NCBI RefSeq assembly: GCF_023159225.1 | Contig: NC_063162.1 | Coordinates: 102,998,094 to 103,062,093, forward strand | Length of the DNA stretch: 64,000 bases | Source of the DNA: Perognathus longimembris pacificus | Taxonomy: Eukaryota; Chordata; Mammalia; Rodentia; Heteromyidae | Direction of reading: 5' to 3' | In this document: positions 10,403 to 20,337 of the stretch, in pieces | Layout of the letters: each line of letters begins with the position of its first letter | Numbering within the stretch: position 1 is the first letter of the stretch | Notes under the pieces: generated by a model | Told to the model about the DNA's origin: nothing | Database searches by the model: none | What the model saw: the letters and a program-made list of their open reading frames with translations, nothing else | Position numbers and translations under genes: made by a program

Positions 10403-10846
10403 GCTGGGCACTGATGGCTCACCAGTAATCCTAGCTACTCAGGAAGCTGAGACCTGAGGGTTGCGGTTCAAAGCCAACCTAGGTAGGAAAGTCCATAAGC
10501 TTTTTTTTTTCTTTGCCAGTCCTGAGGCTTGAAATCAGGGACTGAGCACTGTCCCTGAGCTTCTTTTGCTCAAGGCTAGCACTCTACCACTTGAACCACA
10601 GTGCCACTTCTGGCTTTTTATGTTTATGTATACTGAGGAACCGAACCCAGGGCTTCATGCATGGAAAGCAAGCACTCTATCACTAAGCCACATTCTCAGC
10701 CCCATGAGACTCTTACCTTCAATTAACCACCAGAAAACCAGAAGTGCACTGTGGCTCAAAGTGGTAGAGTACTAACTTTGAGCAAAAGAACTCAGGGACA
10801 GTATCTAGGCTTTGAGTTCAAGCCCGAAAACCAACCAAAAAAAGAA
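10403..10846 (+). mobile_element. B1-Geo dimeric SINE split by IDL-Geo
   Basis: The B1-like half (GCTGGGCACTGATGGC...) runs to about 10499. The linker and Geo half resume at 10703 (CATGAGACTCTTACC, ACTGTGGCTCAAAGTGG) and end at about 10846. The IDL-Geo copy at 10500-10702 sits between them. Confidence 0.8.
10500..10702 (-). mobile_element. IDL-Geo SINE inside a B1-Geo SINE
   Basis: Reverse dimer with a T-rich head and the ID half ending CATTCTCAGCCC. The repeated words CCATAAG and CCATGAG flanking it suggest a decayed TSD. Confidence 0.8.
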
Positions 10847-10849
10847 GGA

Positions 10850-12630
10850 AATTCCAGGGCTCTGAAGACACTTGAGTAAACTGGAAACATTTCATAGCAA
10901 GGTTTTTGAGAGCTAACCTTTGACTTCTGCCTCTGTTTTGACACGGAGAAGCTAAGAAGGCCTAACAAAATGGTTGCAAATCCCACTTATAAGGGACAAA
11001 TTATTCTAGAGGAATTGCTGCTACCTCTCATCTTTGACAAGGACCAGGACCTTCTGAGTCCATTCACCAGAACAAGAATCCATTGCAAATATGTGAACAT
11101 AACTGTGATATTTACATCACAAAAGAAAGTGAATGTCACAATAAGAATGGAAACTTCACACAATTGTAGAAGTAGGTGGTTTATCATGCCCACTTTTCAG
11201 ACTGGGAAACTAAGAACTTAGAAAGTGAAGTAACTTGCCTAAGATGAAGCTTCTGGGCAAGGGAAGAGCCATGCTATGGATGGATTTATCTACCTCTGGT
11301 CTATATTCCTCACACTTGCACCAGAAGAGGCATTCCTGGGTTATGAACGATGGAAGTTTATGCTTAGAAAGGCATAGGGTCCTAAAACTGTGTAGGAAGA
11401 AGAGCCAAGGCAGGTTATCACAAGCCTCCATACCCCTAGGTTCAAAGTTTACCTAGTGAGAGGGAAGCAGGTAGAACCTGGGTGGCCTACATTTAACTTT
11501 TTTGAACTCAAGCAAAGTGTCATCCAGCTCCATGTGGCTTCTAAGCCACTCACAGTACTTTTCAGTCACTTTAATTCCCGACTTTAAAGCTTAGAGAAAA
11601 TTAGGGACACAGAAATGAGCTTTGGCAAGTTTTAAAATCTTATTGCATAACTCTTTGCTTGGGAAAAAATGCTCAAAAATCAACAAAAGGAGGAAGAAAA
11701 AAAGCCAGGATGTTAAGAAATTTCATTATATGTTTTTTGGTTTACTGCCAGACTCCAACTATTTCTGCCAAAAATAACATATCTCTTTTCTAAACCTATA
11801 CAATTTTGAATTTGGTAGGATTTTCAGGGTAAAACTGTAAGTTCCCACCAAGCTCATTTTTCAAGAATATTCCAACCATGAAAAGACCTTTTGCTGAACC
11901 AGTGGCCCCTTCCCTTGAGTGATGGGCCTCTCAAAACTTTGTCCCAGAAACTGGCATCTGACATGTGGTATACCCACAGCTATTGTGGATATTTATTTGG
12001 AGATTTTGTCTTGTGGGCTAAAGATACAAAACAATACCAGATCATGACCATGTGGGAAGGGTTTCAGATGGAAAACCAAACATCTTGGCTCGAATATTGG
12101 ATTTACCAGTGTTATGACCATTCTGAGTCTCTCCTCATCTGTCAGATATGTACTAAAGTACCATTCTGTGGAAGTCTTGTGATTAGATGAGATATTATAT
12201 GTACATTGCTCAACATCATAACTGAAAGTAGTAGCTTAAGCCCTTCCACTTGGACCAAGATTGAATAAACAAACTGTCAGACAAGAACAAACAGAAGGAA
12301 CAAAGACTGACATAGCACTTGAGGAGAGGGCTAGAGCTGAGTAAGCCCTATGCTTTACAGGGCTATGCTAGTTGCCTCCTAGCTGGTATCTGCTGAGGAG
12401 TGACACTTGAGAGTATTTAGGACTTTATTTTCTGACAAGCAAAAGAAAATGTTGGTTTTCAGTGCCTACTTTAGGTGAACAATTCTTCCTTGCAAGATCA
12501 TAAAATGGGCTTTAGCCCGAGAAAGCAAGTAGAGCCTGCTCCCCCTAATGATGTGGTAGGGAGGGGAAATAGAGTAAGTCTTATCATGTTCTCAAGTGAG
12601 GCTGAAGAAAACCAGCACAAGATTACATAA
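10850..12630. other. Mostly unique DNA
   Basis: Contains one MIR fragment (listed) but no other recognised repeat. A 99-codon plus-strand frame (11891-12190) has no recognisable domain and no splice or promoter context, so it is probably chance. Confidence 0.4.
11165..11255 (+). mobile_element. MIR SINE fragment
   Basis: Retains the conserved MIR core order: CCCACTTTTCAGACTGGGAAACT, then TTAGAAAGTGAAGTAACTTGCC. It is an ancient mammalian element and needs an alignment to set its limits. Confidence 0.65.
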
Positions 12631-12635
12631 CAAGC

Positions 12636-12772
12636 TGAATACCAGTGGCTCATGCCTGTAACCTACTAGCTACTCAGGAGGCTGAGATCTGAAGATCACA
12701 GTTTGAAGCTAGCTTGGGCAGGAAAGTCCCTGAGGCTCCTCATCTCCAATTAACTACCAAAAAAAGCCAGTT
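12636..12772 (+). mobile_element. B1-like half of a B1-Geo SINE
   Basis: CTGAATACCAGTGGCTCATGC through TCCAATTAACTACC is the 7SL-like half plus linker. The Geo half continues at 12985 after an L1 fragment. Confidence 0.75.
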
Positions 12773-12774
12773 CA

Positions 12775-12984
12775 AGCACAGAAATGGAGGGACATGGAGT
12801 GAACAAATGCAGTGATGGTACTCACTGGGCACTATGTTAAAAATGAACTGTACCGCATGTAGGTGGGGATGGGAGGGAAAAACTTTGAGTCAAGGAAGGA
12901 GTGACACTGTCCAAAAGAAAATGCACTTTTTACCTGACTTATGTAACTGTAACCCCTCTGCACATCACCTTTATAATAACAGAA
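12775..12984 (+). mobile_element. L1 3' UTR fragment inside a SINE
   Basis: The text GAAATGGAGGGACATGGAGTG, TACCTGACTTATGTAACTG and CACATCACCTTTATAATAAC matches the L1 3' ends at 35330-36004. It separates the B1 half (12636-12772) from the Geo half (12985-13080) of one SINE. This indicates insertion into the SINE, though no clear TSD remains. Confidence 0.7.
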
Positions 12985-13080
12985 AAGAAAATAGCTAGCT
13001 CAAATGGTAAAGCATTAGCCTTGAGCAAAAATCTCAGGGACAGTGCCTAAGCCCTTAGTTCAAGCCCCAGAACTGGCACA
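12985..13080 (+). mobile_element. Geo half continuing the split SINE
   Basis: AGCTCAAATGGTAAAGCATTAGCC through TTCAAGCCCCAGAACTGGCAC is the Geo monomer that belongs with 12636-12772. Confidence 0.7.
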
Positions 13081-13158
13081 CGTGAAAAAAGATTATATAA
13101 CCTAAAAAAAAAAAAAAAAAAAAAGCCTATGGCTTGTTAAACTAAAGAACTAAAACAG

Positions 13159-13378
13159 TTTTTTTTTGTTTTTGTTTTTGTTTTTTGGCCAGTCCTGGGT
13201 CTTGGACTCTGGGCCTGAGCACTGTCCCTGGCTTCTTTTTGCTCAAGGCTAGCACTCTGCCACTGGAGCCACAGCGCCACTTCTGGCCATTTTCTGTATA
13301 TGTGGTGCTGGGGAATTGAACCGAGGGCTTCATGTATATGAGTTGAGTACTCTTGCCACTAGGCCATATCCCCAGCCC
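13159..13378 (-). mobile_element. IDL-Geo SINE
   Basis: Reverse dimer with a (TTTTTG)n-interrupted head, Geo half and ID half ending CCCCAGCCCC. It is the first element of a dense SINE cluster reaching 14750. Confidence 0.85.
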
Positions 13379-13426
13379 CTACGGTTGGATTTTTGTTGTA
13401 GCTTTTTTGTTTTTTAAAAAAGGTTA

Positions 13427-13580
13427 GGCCCTGGGTTCAATTCCCCAGCACCACATATACAGAAAATGGCCAGAAGTGGCGCTGTGGCTCAAGTGGCAGA
13501 GTGCTAGCCTTGAACAAAAAAAAAGAAGCCAGGGACAGTGCTCAGGCCCTGAGTCCAAGCCCCAGGACTGGGGAAAAATA
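13427..13580 (+). mobile_element. 5'-truncated IDL-Geo SINE
   Basis: Starts within the ID half at GGCCCTGGGTTCAATTCC (box B region) and contains a complete Geo half. It lacks box A, which is unusual for a SINE and implies 5' truncation or a deletion. Confidence 0.75.
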
Positions 13581-13591
13581 AAGGTTAGGCT

Positions 13592-13679
13592 GGGGCTGGG
13601 ATGTAGCTCAGTGGCAAAGCGCTTGCCTAGTAAGTGCAACGTCCTGGGTTCAATCCCCAGTACCAAAAAAAAAAAAAAA
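13592..13679 (+). mobile_element. Monomeric ID element
   Basis: Classic tRNA-Ala-derived ID monomer: GGGGCTGGGATGTAGCTC (box A region), GCGCTTGCCTAG, GGTTCAATCCCCAG (box B), then a pure A-tail. No Geo half is attached. Confidence 0.85.
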
Positions 13680-13731
13680 GAAAACACAAAAAAATACAGT
13701 TAAAAAAAAAAAAGGTCAGGTCAGGTAGGCC

Positions 13732-13927
13732 GGGCTGGGGATATGGCCTAGTGGCAAGAGTGCTTGCCTCGTATACATGAAGCCCTGGGTTCGATTCCTC
13801 AGCACCACATATATAGAAAAGGCGCTATGGCTCCAGTGGTAGAGTGCTAGCCTTGAGCAAAAAGAAGCCAGGGACAGTGCTCAGGCCCTGAGTCTAAGCC
13901 CCAGGACTGGCAGAAAAAAAAAAAAAG
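13732..13927 (+). mobile_element. IDL-Geo SINE
   Basis: Forward dimer with both halves and an A-tail. A short deletion lies at the junction of the halves (AAAAGGCGCTATGGC instead of the usual GGCCAGAAGTGGCGC text). Confidence 0.85.
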
Positions 13928-13943
13928 TAAAAAAGTCAGGCCA

Positions 13944-14153
13944 GGGCTGGGAATGTGGCTTAGTTGTGAAGTGCTTGTTTACATGCATGAAGCCCTAGGT
14001 TAGATTCCTCAATACTAGATACACAGAAAGAGCTGGAAGTGGTTCTGTGGCTCAAGAGGTAGAGTGTTAGCCTTGAGCAAAAAGAATCCAGGGGCAGTGC
14101 TCAGGCCCTGAGTCCCAAGCCCCACGACAGGCAAAAAAAAAAAAAAAAAAAAA
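13944..14153 (+). mobile_element. IDL-Geo SINE
   Basis: Forward dimer, diverged from the young subfamily (GTGGCTTAGTTGTGAAGTGC), with a poly(A) tail of about 20. Confidence 0.85.
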
Positions 14154-14159
14154 GTGAGA

Positions 14160-14398
14160 CCTTTAGGATTACAGGCATGATCCTATAATCCTGGCTACTC
14201 AGGAGACCAAGATCTAGGGATCATGATTGAAAGCCAACCTGGGCAGGAAAGTCTATAAGACTCTTTTCCAGTTAACCACCAAAACCCAGAAGTGACACTG
14301 TACCTTAAAATGGTAGAGTGTTAGCCTTGAGTGAAAGAGTTCAAGAACAGTGCTTAGGCTGTGAGTTCAAACCCTATGACTGATTAAAAAAAAAAAAA
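14160..14398 (+). mobile_element. B1-Geo dimeric SINE
   Basis: Starts within the B1-like half (GGATTACAGGCATGATCC...). Linker and Geo half follow (GTTAGCCTTGAGTGAAAG, GAGTTCAAACCC), with an A-tail. Confidence 0.75.
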
Positions 14399-14399
14399 A

Positions 14400-14645
14400 A
14401 GGTCAAGTTCAGTGCCTCATGCTTGTAGTCCTAGCTCCTAGACAGTGGTAGAAATTATTTGGAGCATCACAGATCATGATTCGAGGTCAGCCCATGCAAA
14501 AAATTTACAAGGCCCTCAAAGTAACCAATGAAAATCTGAGTACAGTAGCACGCTCCTGTCATTCCAGCAACACAGGAAGCATAAATAGGAGTGCAACCCA
14601 GGCTAGCTGGGCCTAAATATGGGATCCCATTCAAAATTAGTAAAA
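14400..14645 (+). mobile_element. Old dimeric B1/Alu-like SINE
   Basis: Two 7SL-like units in tandem (CTCATGCTTGTAGTCCTAGC, then AGCACGCTCCTGTCATTCCAGC). Both are strongly diverged. Confidence 0.5.
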
Positions 14646-14670
14646 TCATATTAACTTACAATTAATGATA

Positions 14671-14750
14671 TGTGTGGTTCAAGTGGTAGAGTATCTGTCT
14701 AGCAAGTTCAAGGCCCTGAGTTCAAACCACAGTACCACCAAAGAAAAAAG
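14671..14750 (+). mobile_element. ID/Geo-intermediate tRNA-like monomer
   Basis: GTGTGGTTCAAGTGGTAGAG resembles Geo, but the middle (CTGTCTAGCAAGTTCAAGGC) resembles ID and lacks the roughly 24-nt AGGGACAGTGCC-type segment that Geo has between the two boxes. It ends GAGTTCAAACC..AGTACCACC with an A-rich tail. Confidence 0.65.
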
Positions 14751-15069
14751 TCTGTCTTAAAATTTAATTGCAAAGCCAGAACAGTTGCACAAACACATTT
14801 ACAATCCCAGAAAGTCATACTACATTCCTATTTGTGGACATGTGTCAGAGCCTCAGAGATGTGAACCTCCCCTGGTTTGACTCAGGTTAGGCTTTGGGTA
14901 GATGAGTTCCTTGTTTCAGTTCATCTTGGCCTTTGCCTTGCTCTCTGCTTCCTCATTTAATGTCCATGCCATCTCTTTTTGTTTATTTGTTTTTGATGAA
15001 TATATTATATGTATATCTTTGTATAGATCAACAAAGAAACATTGGTATAATTGCTTTTATAAAAATATT

Positions 15070-15147
15070 CATACTGGGGGTACAGCTCAGCAGGATTTTA
15101 TTTTCTAGCAAACATAGGCCTTAGGTTTCATCCATAGTACAGCAAAA
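15070..15147 (+). mobile_element. Degenerate ID monomer
   Basis: GGGGGTACAGCTCAGCAGG through TTTCATCCATAGTACAGC aligns with an ID element carrying many substitutions. Confidence 0.45.
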
Positions 15148-15433
15148 ATATAAAATACAATGTAAAATAAATAACTGTATGTAATATGTAAACAAAACAA
15201 AAATGGCTGTTTAAACTGAGTAAACTGTTTAAACTGAGTAAAAATTGGTACAAAACTGGACAGATATATTAGCAAATTGTAGTATTGTGTCCATACAATA
15301 CAAGAGTCCTGGCTTATGTCCTCAAGAATCTGTCTATATATTAATCATTATATATATATGGCTGAATTTTGGCATTAAAAAAATCACCTCTTCGTTAACA
15401 TTTTGAACAATTTAGTATCATCAAAAAGTAGTC

Positions 15434-15570
15434 CATGCCAGGCACCAGTGGCTCATGCCTGTACTATTCAGGTGGCTGAAATCTTAGGAACAGGTTCTAA
15501 TTCAGCCTTGGCAGAAAGTTTTGTGAAACATTTATCTCCAATTAACAAACAAACAAACAAAAACTGAACC
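15434..15570 (+). mobile_element. B1-like half SINE
   Basis: GCCAGGCACCAGTGGCTCATGC through the linker TCCAATTAACAAACAAAC. The Geo half is missing. Confidence 0.65.
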
Positions 15571-15701
15571 AGAAATTAAGACATGGCTCAACCATGCCAT
15601 TTCTTGCACAATTCTGTTCATAGGGAGTTTCCATCTCTTTACCCCAAGGACTAAAAAGCCCCTTTCTCCTTTCATCTGTTTCCAGACTGACTCTTTTCCT
15701 T

Positions 15702-15704
<3 letters not shown>

Positions 15705-15761
<57 letters not shown>
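15705..15761 (+). repeat. (CT)n microsatellite
   Basis: A near-perfect dinucleotide run of about 57 bp. Confidence 0.95.
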
Positions 15762-15766
<5 letters not shown>

Positions 15767-16030
15767 GTGTCGGAAGAGAATCCAGGGCCTTGTGTATGCT
15801 AGGCCAGACTGACCCTAGTTTCTGAATATGTATCTCTGTATAGTTTAAAGTAGTTTGTAGTTCACAATAAGAATGACTGTATGGGCTGTATGGGCATTAC
15901 TTTATTTCAGCCCTGTTGACTGCCAAGTGTTATATGTGAGCATGAGGGCTCTCAAGGACAGATTAATGATTTTTTCTTTTTAGTAGATCTTCAAGGACCA
16001 GCTTCCAACACTCCAGAAGCTGAATTTGAG

Positions 16031-16238
16031 CCAGGCACTGATGGCTCATGCCTGTAATCCTAGCTACTCAGGAGGCTGAGATTTGAAGATGTGGTTCTAA
16101 ACTGGCCCAAGCAGGAAAGTCCGAGACTCACACCTGCAGTTAAACACCAAAAAGCTGAAAGTGAATCTGTGGTTCTAGTGGTAGAGTGTCAACCTTGAGC
16201 AAAAAAGCTCAGGGACAGCACCCAAGTTCTGAGTTCAA

Positions 16239-16274
<36 letters not shown>
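16031..16274 (+). mobile_element. B1-Geo SINE ending in a (CA)n tail
   Basis: B1-like half from GAGCCAGGCACTGATGGC, Geo half to GAGTTCAAGACAC. The A-tail position is taken by (CA)17 (16241-16274), an example of a microsatellite born from a SINE tail. Confidence 0.8.
16241..16274 (+). repeat. (CA)n microsatellite
   Basis: A perfect run of 17 CA units at the 3' end of the preceding SINE. Confidence 0.95.
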
Positions 16275-16275
<1 letters not shown>

Positions 16276-16770
16276 CTGAATGTAGAGCTGTCTGCTGCTG
16301 CAGTGCCAAAGGAGTACCCAATTCACTTTGTTTATAAAGATTAGACATTTGAAATGACCCCTTATAACCTTAGCCTGGGTTAGCCTGGGACTAGCTTCCT
16401 TGAGGTATGTGTTTTCTATGTCAAGACTCAGACTAATTAGTTAAGGCCATGTTTCTCCAAGCCATAGTGAGGGTGGCTAGACTAGCCATACTGGGAGTGT
16501 GAATTTTCCAGTGACTTTTCTAGTTGAAAGACATCATAAAAGTTTCTTAAACAACTCGGATCAGCTCTGCTACTCAGTCAGTGCACTGAGACCTCAGCTC
16601 TTGGCAGGAAGCCCCTGGGCCTGGATGGCTGTCTTCTCATCTCCTTTTGCTTAGGTCAGAACTGCATTTCCATCCTAACCCTAGGGACAGTCCTGACAGA
16701 TGATACAACCTGTATAATGTTCTTCAGAGAAGCAGAACCAATAGGATATATGTATATATAAAAAGGATTT
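16275..16770. other. Unique DNA
   Basis: No recognised repeat or coding signal. Confidence 0.4.
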
Positions 16771-16774
16771 GTGT

Positions 16775-16970
16775 TTGTTTTTTTGTTTTATGTGTGGTAC
16801 TTAGGTTTGAACTCAGGCCTTGCCCTTTGCTTGGATTTTTCACTCAAGGCTGGCACTCTATCACTTGAGCCACACCTTCACTTGCAGCTTTTTCCTGGTT
16901 AATCGGTAATAAAAGTCTCTCTGGTTTGTTTGCCTGGTCAGCCTTTGAACAGAGATCCTCAAATCTGCTT
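16775..16970 (-). mobile_element. B1-Geo SINE (reverse, old)
   Basis: Geo complement (GGTTTGAACTCAGGCC, CACTCTATCACTTGAGCC) with the linker GGTTAATCGGTAATAAAAG. The B1 half is short and decayed. Confidence 0.65.
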
Positions 16971-16974
16971 TTCT

Positions 16975-17363
16975 CATTAATTCCCCAGCTGGCCTCTATC
17001 TTATGTTCAAGCTAGACAAGTTTCATACCTTCAGTTAGTTCTCCAGCAACTTTCTACCCCCATGACTGGGGAAGGCATTTTCCCAGTCTTTACCAGCATC
17101 TTAGTCAACCACTGTGTTTTCAGTTCCTAGCACATGTCCCAAACATCCTGAGTCCATGTGCATGGTTGAGTTGAGCCATAGTGATGTTAGTCATATTTAT
17201 TGTTGATTGAAAACAGAGTAAGCTGTTACCAAGGCCTCACTATGGTTTTTGACTTAACAATTGTTCATAACTATAACAAGACTATTAAAAAAGACTAAAA
17301 TAGAAACTGTGTATAAAGTAAGTGTAGACAGGATGGGAGACCAGACTCTTCCTCTTTGGTAAT
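16975..17363. other. Unique DNA
   Basis: No recognised element; AT-rich toward the right end. Confidence 0.4.
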
Positions 17364-17380
17364 ACAAAATGGTTTGTCTT

Positions 17381-17594
17381 GGGGCTGGGGATATAGCCTA
17401 GTGGCAAGAGTGCCTGCCTCGGATACATGAGGCCCTAGGTTCGATTCCCCAGCACCACATATACAGAAAACGGCCAGAAGCGGTGCTGTGGCTCAAGTGG
17501 CAGAGTGCTAGCCTTGAGCAGGAAGAAGCCAGGGACAGTGCTCAGGCCCTGAGTCCAAGGCCCAGGACTGGCCAAAAAAAAAAAAAAAAAACAA
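17381..17594 (+). mobile_element. IDL-Geo SINE, young subfamily
   Basis: Forward dimer with young variants (CTCGGATACATGAGG, AAAACGGCCAGAAGCGG, GAGCAGGAAGAAGCC). The TSD is 17 bp, beginning ACAAAATGGTTTG, at 17364-17380 and 17595-17611. Confidence 0.9.
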
Positions 17595-17649
17595 ACAAAA
17601 TGGTTTGTCTTAGCTGGAACAAAGCCATGGGACATGTTCCCCTCAGTGT

Positions 17650-17805
17650 TGCCTGTTTTGTTTTGTTTGTGACAGGATCTCATCATTTAGCCCAGTCTGG
17701 GCTGGAATTCACTGTAGAAAGCCCAGTCTGGCCTTGAGCTTTATTTCTTCTGCCTTAGCCTCTCAAGTGCTTGGGTTATAGGTGTGTGCCACCACGCCCA
17801 GATCT
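17650..17805 (-). mobile_element. Old monomeric B1 (reverse)
   Basis: GACAGGATCTCATCATTTAGC through GGTTATAGGTGTGTGCCACC reads like standard B1 or proto-B1 without a Geo partner. Confidence 0.65.
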
Positions 17806-17814
17806 CCATCTTTC

Positions 17815-18060
17815 TTTCTCTTAAATAACAATTTTATGAAGATACAATTCACATTTCACTTAGTTAGCCCATTTAAAATATACAATTCAATGGTTTTAGT
17901 GCAGTCATAAAATTGTGTGAACACCACCATGTAATTTTAGGAAATTTTCCTCCCCCCAAACTCTCCAGGCCCTAGGCAACCACGAATTTACTTTTTGTTT
18001 CTAGAGATTTACCCATTTTAGGCATTTTATGTAAATAAGTTGTTACAGATTTTTATTTAG
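17815..18060 (-). mobile_element. Ancient L1 (L1M type) 3' fragment
   Basis: AATTTTATGAAGATACAATTC, CCCATTTAAAATATACAATTC and ATTGTGTGAACACCACC follow the order of an old mammalian L1 3' end in reverse. The subfamily is assigned from memory only. Confidence 0.6.
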
Positions 18061-18291
18061 GTAAACTGAGTTTAGATCTTGTCATGAGAGCAAGAAAAAT
18101 CCAATGACTCACCAAGGGGAAGCTGGTCACATTTTACATCTTCATGGCAACAGCAGAAAAGTCATCTAAGCATTAACAAATATAACAGCTCTGGATTTCC
18201 ATGGGCACTAAACAGAAAGAAGTCACAGATGCCATGTTAATTTGACTTCTAATCAAAGAAGAGCTGAACAGAACTTCAAAAGGAAAGGCAA

Positions 18292-18505
18292 GGGCTGGGA
18301 ATATGATTTAGCGGTAGAGTGCTTGCCTTGCATACATGAAGCCCTGGGTTCGATTCCTCAGCACCACATAAACAGAAAAATCCAGAAGTGTCACTGTGGC
18401 TCAAGATGTAGAGTGTTAGTCTTGAGCAAAAAGAAGCCAGGGAGAATGCTTAGGCCCTGAGTCTCAAACCCCAGAACCCACAAAAAAAAAAAAAAAAAAA
18501 AAAAA
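18292..18505 (+). mobile_element. IDL-Geo SINE
   Basis: Forward dimer: ID half with GGTTCGATTCC, Geo half with CAAGATGTAGAGTGTTAG, and a poly(A) tail of about 24. Confidence 0.85.
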
Positions 18506-19980
18506 GTCAAGGCAAGTGCTGTCACATGGAGACCCTGAACAATTCAACCTGGAAATCCAGAGGGCAAATTTCCTATAGGCTTAAGTACCCTCTCAGGTGT
18601 GTTTCTTGGGGAATTAGTTCTCTTACAATTTGCAATCTCCTCCCCCCGACCCCACCCTGCTCCAGGAGTTTTGGTAAATATGAAACAGTCATTTTCTTTC
18701 ATGTCCCAGTCTTGATTAAAGAACATAAAATCAGCATGAATCTTTAGAGGACTCACAGAACTTTACCATACCACTAAGAATCTATAATTTAATGATGACA
18801 AAGTGCTCATAATTAGAGCACCTACTTTGAAATGGTGAGACAAACTTATTAACCAGATATCTCTTGCTCCTTCTCTCTCTCTCCCCTGCTGGATCTTGGA
18901 TTATGGCTTTGCTTTCTCAGAATTTGAGAATTAAACAATGGTGCTTAAAAAGAAATGTAACACCAGAATTGAAGGATCTTTTGGCAAGTGTATGAGGTCA
19001 ATCTAGGACTTGCATTTGCAACAAGACTCAAGATAAACTTCAGCGTAGAGATTAGAAGAGGCTGGCTCACTGGGAAAGGTACTGCCTACATCAGTAAGCT
19101 TGAGCTTAAAGGGAAAAAGTGACTGAGTTTATTTATGTAAGAGAAATAAGAGAAAGAGAAGAGGAGCGTGGAGACTTCACTCTGCAAAGTGCTCCATTGA
19201 TGCCAAAACTTTGTACAGCAGTAACTGAAGACCTTAGCTACTACCTTATTGTTAGTAGAAATTTATGTAGAATTTATTTATTTTATATCCCTTCAGAAAA
19301 AAGCCTCATTTAGATAGCCCCATACTATAGGAATGATGAAAATAACTCACTTAGTTTAGCTAGCCCATGAAGCAAATAAACAAACATATGTCCTAATAAA
19401 GGGAAAAATTAAACTTTATTAAGACTGCAAATATTGCCTCTTAACTGTTACATAACCTCTCACTAGTGGAGGTTATATAACCCCACTACAGGAGGCTTGC
19501 TCACTGGAAAAAGTGTTTGCCCTGTTGTTCCTCATCTCCCTGTTTTAATCTGAGGAGAGGGTGCAGGGGAAGAGAACATGTGTTTTCTTTTCCCTCTTGT
19601 TCTCCTTTGCACTTGGCATATACAAACCAGAAGGCACTCTATCGCTGCTGGCTTGTAGGTTGAAGTTGGGAAGCTGCATACAAGCAGGCAATAAGGAGAC
19701 AAGACAGAAGGAACTATCTACTAAATTTCCAAACCAACTTGCTATTTATAAGTACTGGAGTGAAGCACTGTGAGACCCATCTAAGACCCAAAAGTATTTT
19801 AGAAAATCAATTCAATGTAATATATTGCACATATTTGTGAACCAAAATAAAGCAAAGCCATAGTTTTAAAACAAATTTGCATCCTGATAAGCCATCTATG
19901 TAATTCCGTGAAATAGTCCAGAAAAATTTCTTTTTCTTGGCTGAAGACAAAGGTATGGAATTAGGTTAAATATTATATCT
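18506..19980. other. SINE-free unique DNA
   Basis: A stretch of about 1.5 kb with no recognised SINE or LINE. Short frames occur (60-73 codons) but none has a recognisable domain. Confidence 0.45.
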
Positions 19981-19982
19981 TT

Positions 19983-20330
19983 CAGCAGTCTGTCACTATA
20001 ACAAAATGCCAGAGCCAATCAATTAACTTATGAAAAGAAAATAATTATGGTTCTGGGAATTCCAGTCCAAAATCCAGCAGCATTACTGCTCTGGCAAGGT
20101 AGCATATCACCATGAGAACATATGGCTGACCCAATCCATGGGCTTCATCAGTTAGGAAACAAAAAGGAAGTGACAAGGTCCAACATCCCCTTAAAGGGCC
20201 TACATCTAATAACCTTGACCCCATATGAGGTGCCACTTCTAAAGGCCTACAGCACCTTCCAATAGACTACCCTGTGACAAAGCTCTAAACACATGGGCCT
20301 TTGGAAAAATGCTCATTAAACCTTAGCAAA
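19983..20330 (-). mobile_element. MaLR-like LTR (reverse)
   Basis: TCACTATAACAAAATGCCAG at the left and ACACATGGGCCTTTGG, AAACCTTAGC at the right match the layout of an ERVL-MaLR LTR read backwards, like the better copy at 55270-55643. The middle is decayed. Confidence 0.5.
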
Positions 20331-20337
20331 TACAAGC

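Noticed and set aside
13592..13679. Possible tRNA gene (boxes A and B present)
   Set aside because: The sequence is an ID SINE with an A-tail. It cannot fold into a full cloverleaf with matched acceptor stem, and near-identical monomers occur as SINE halves.
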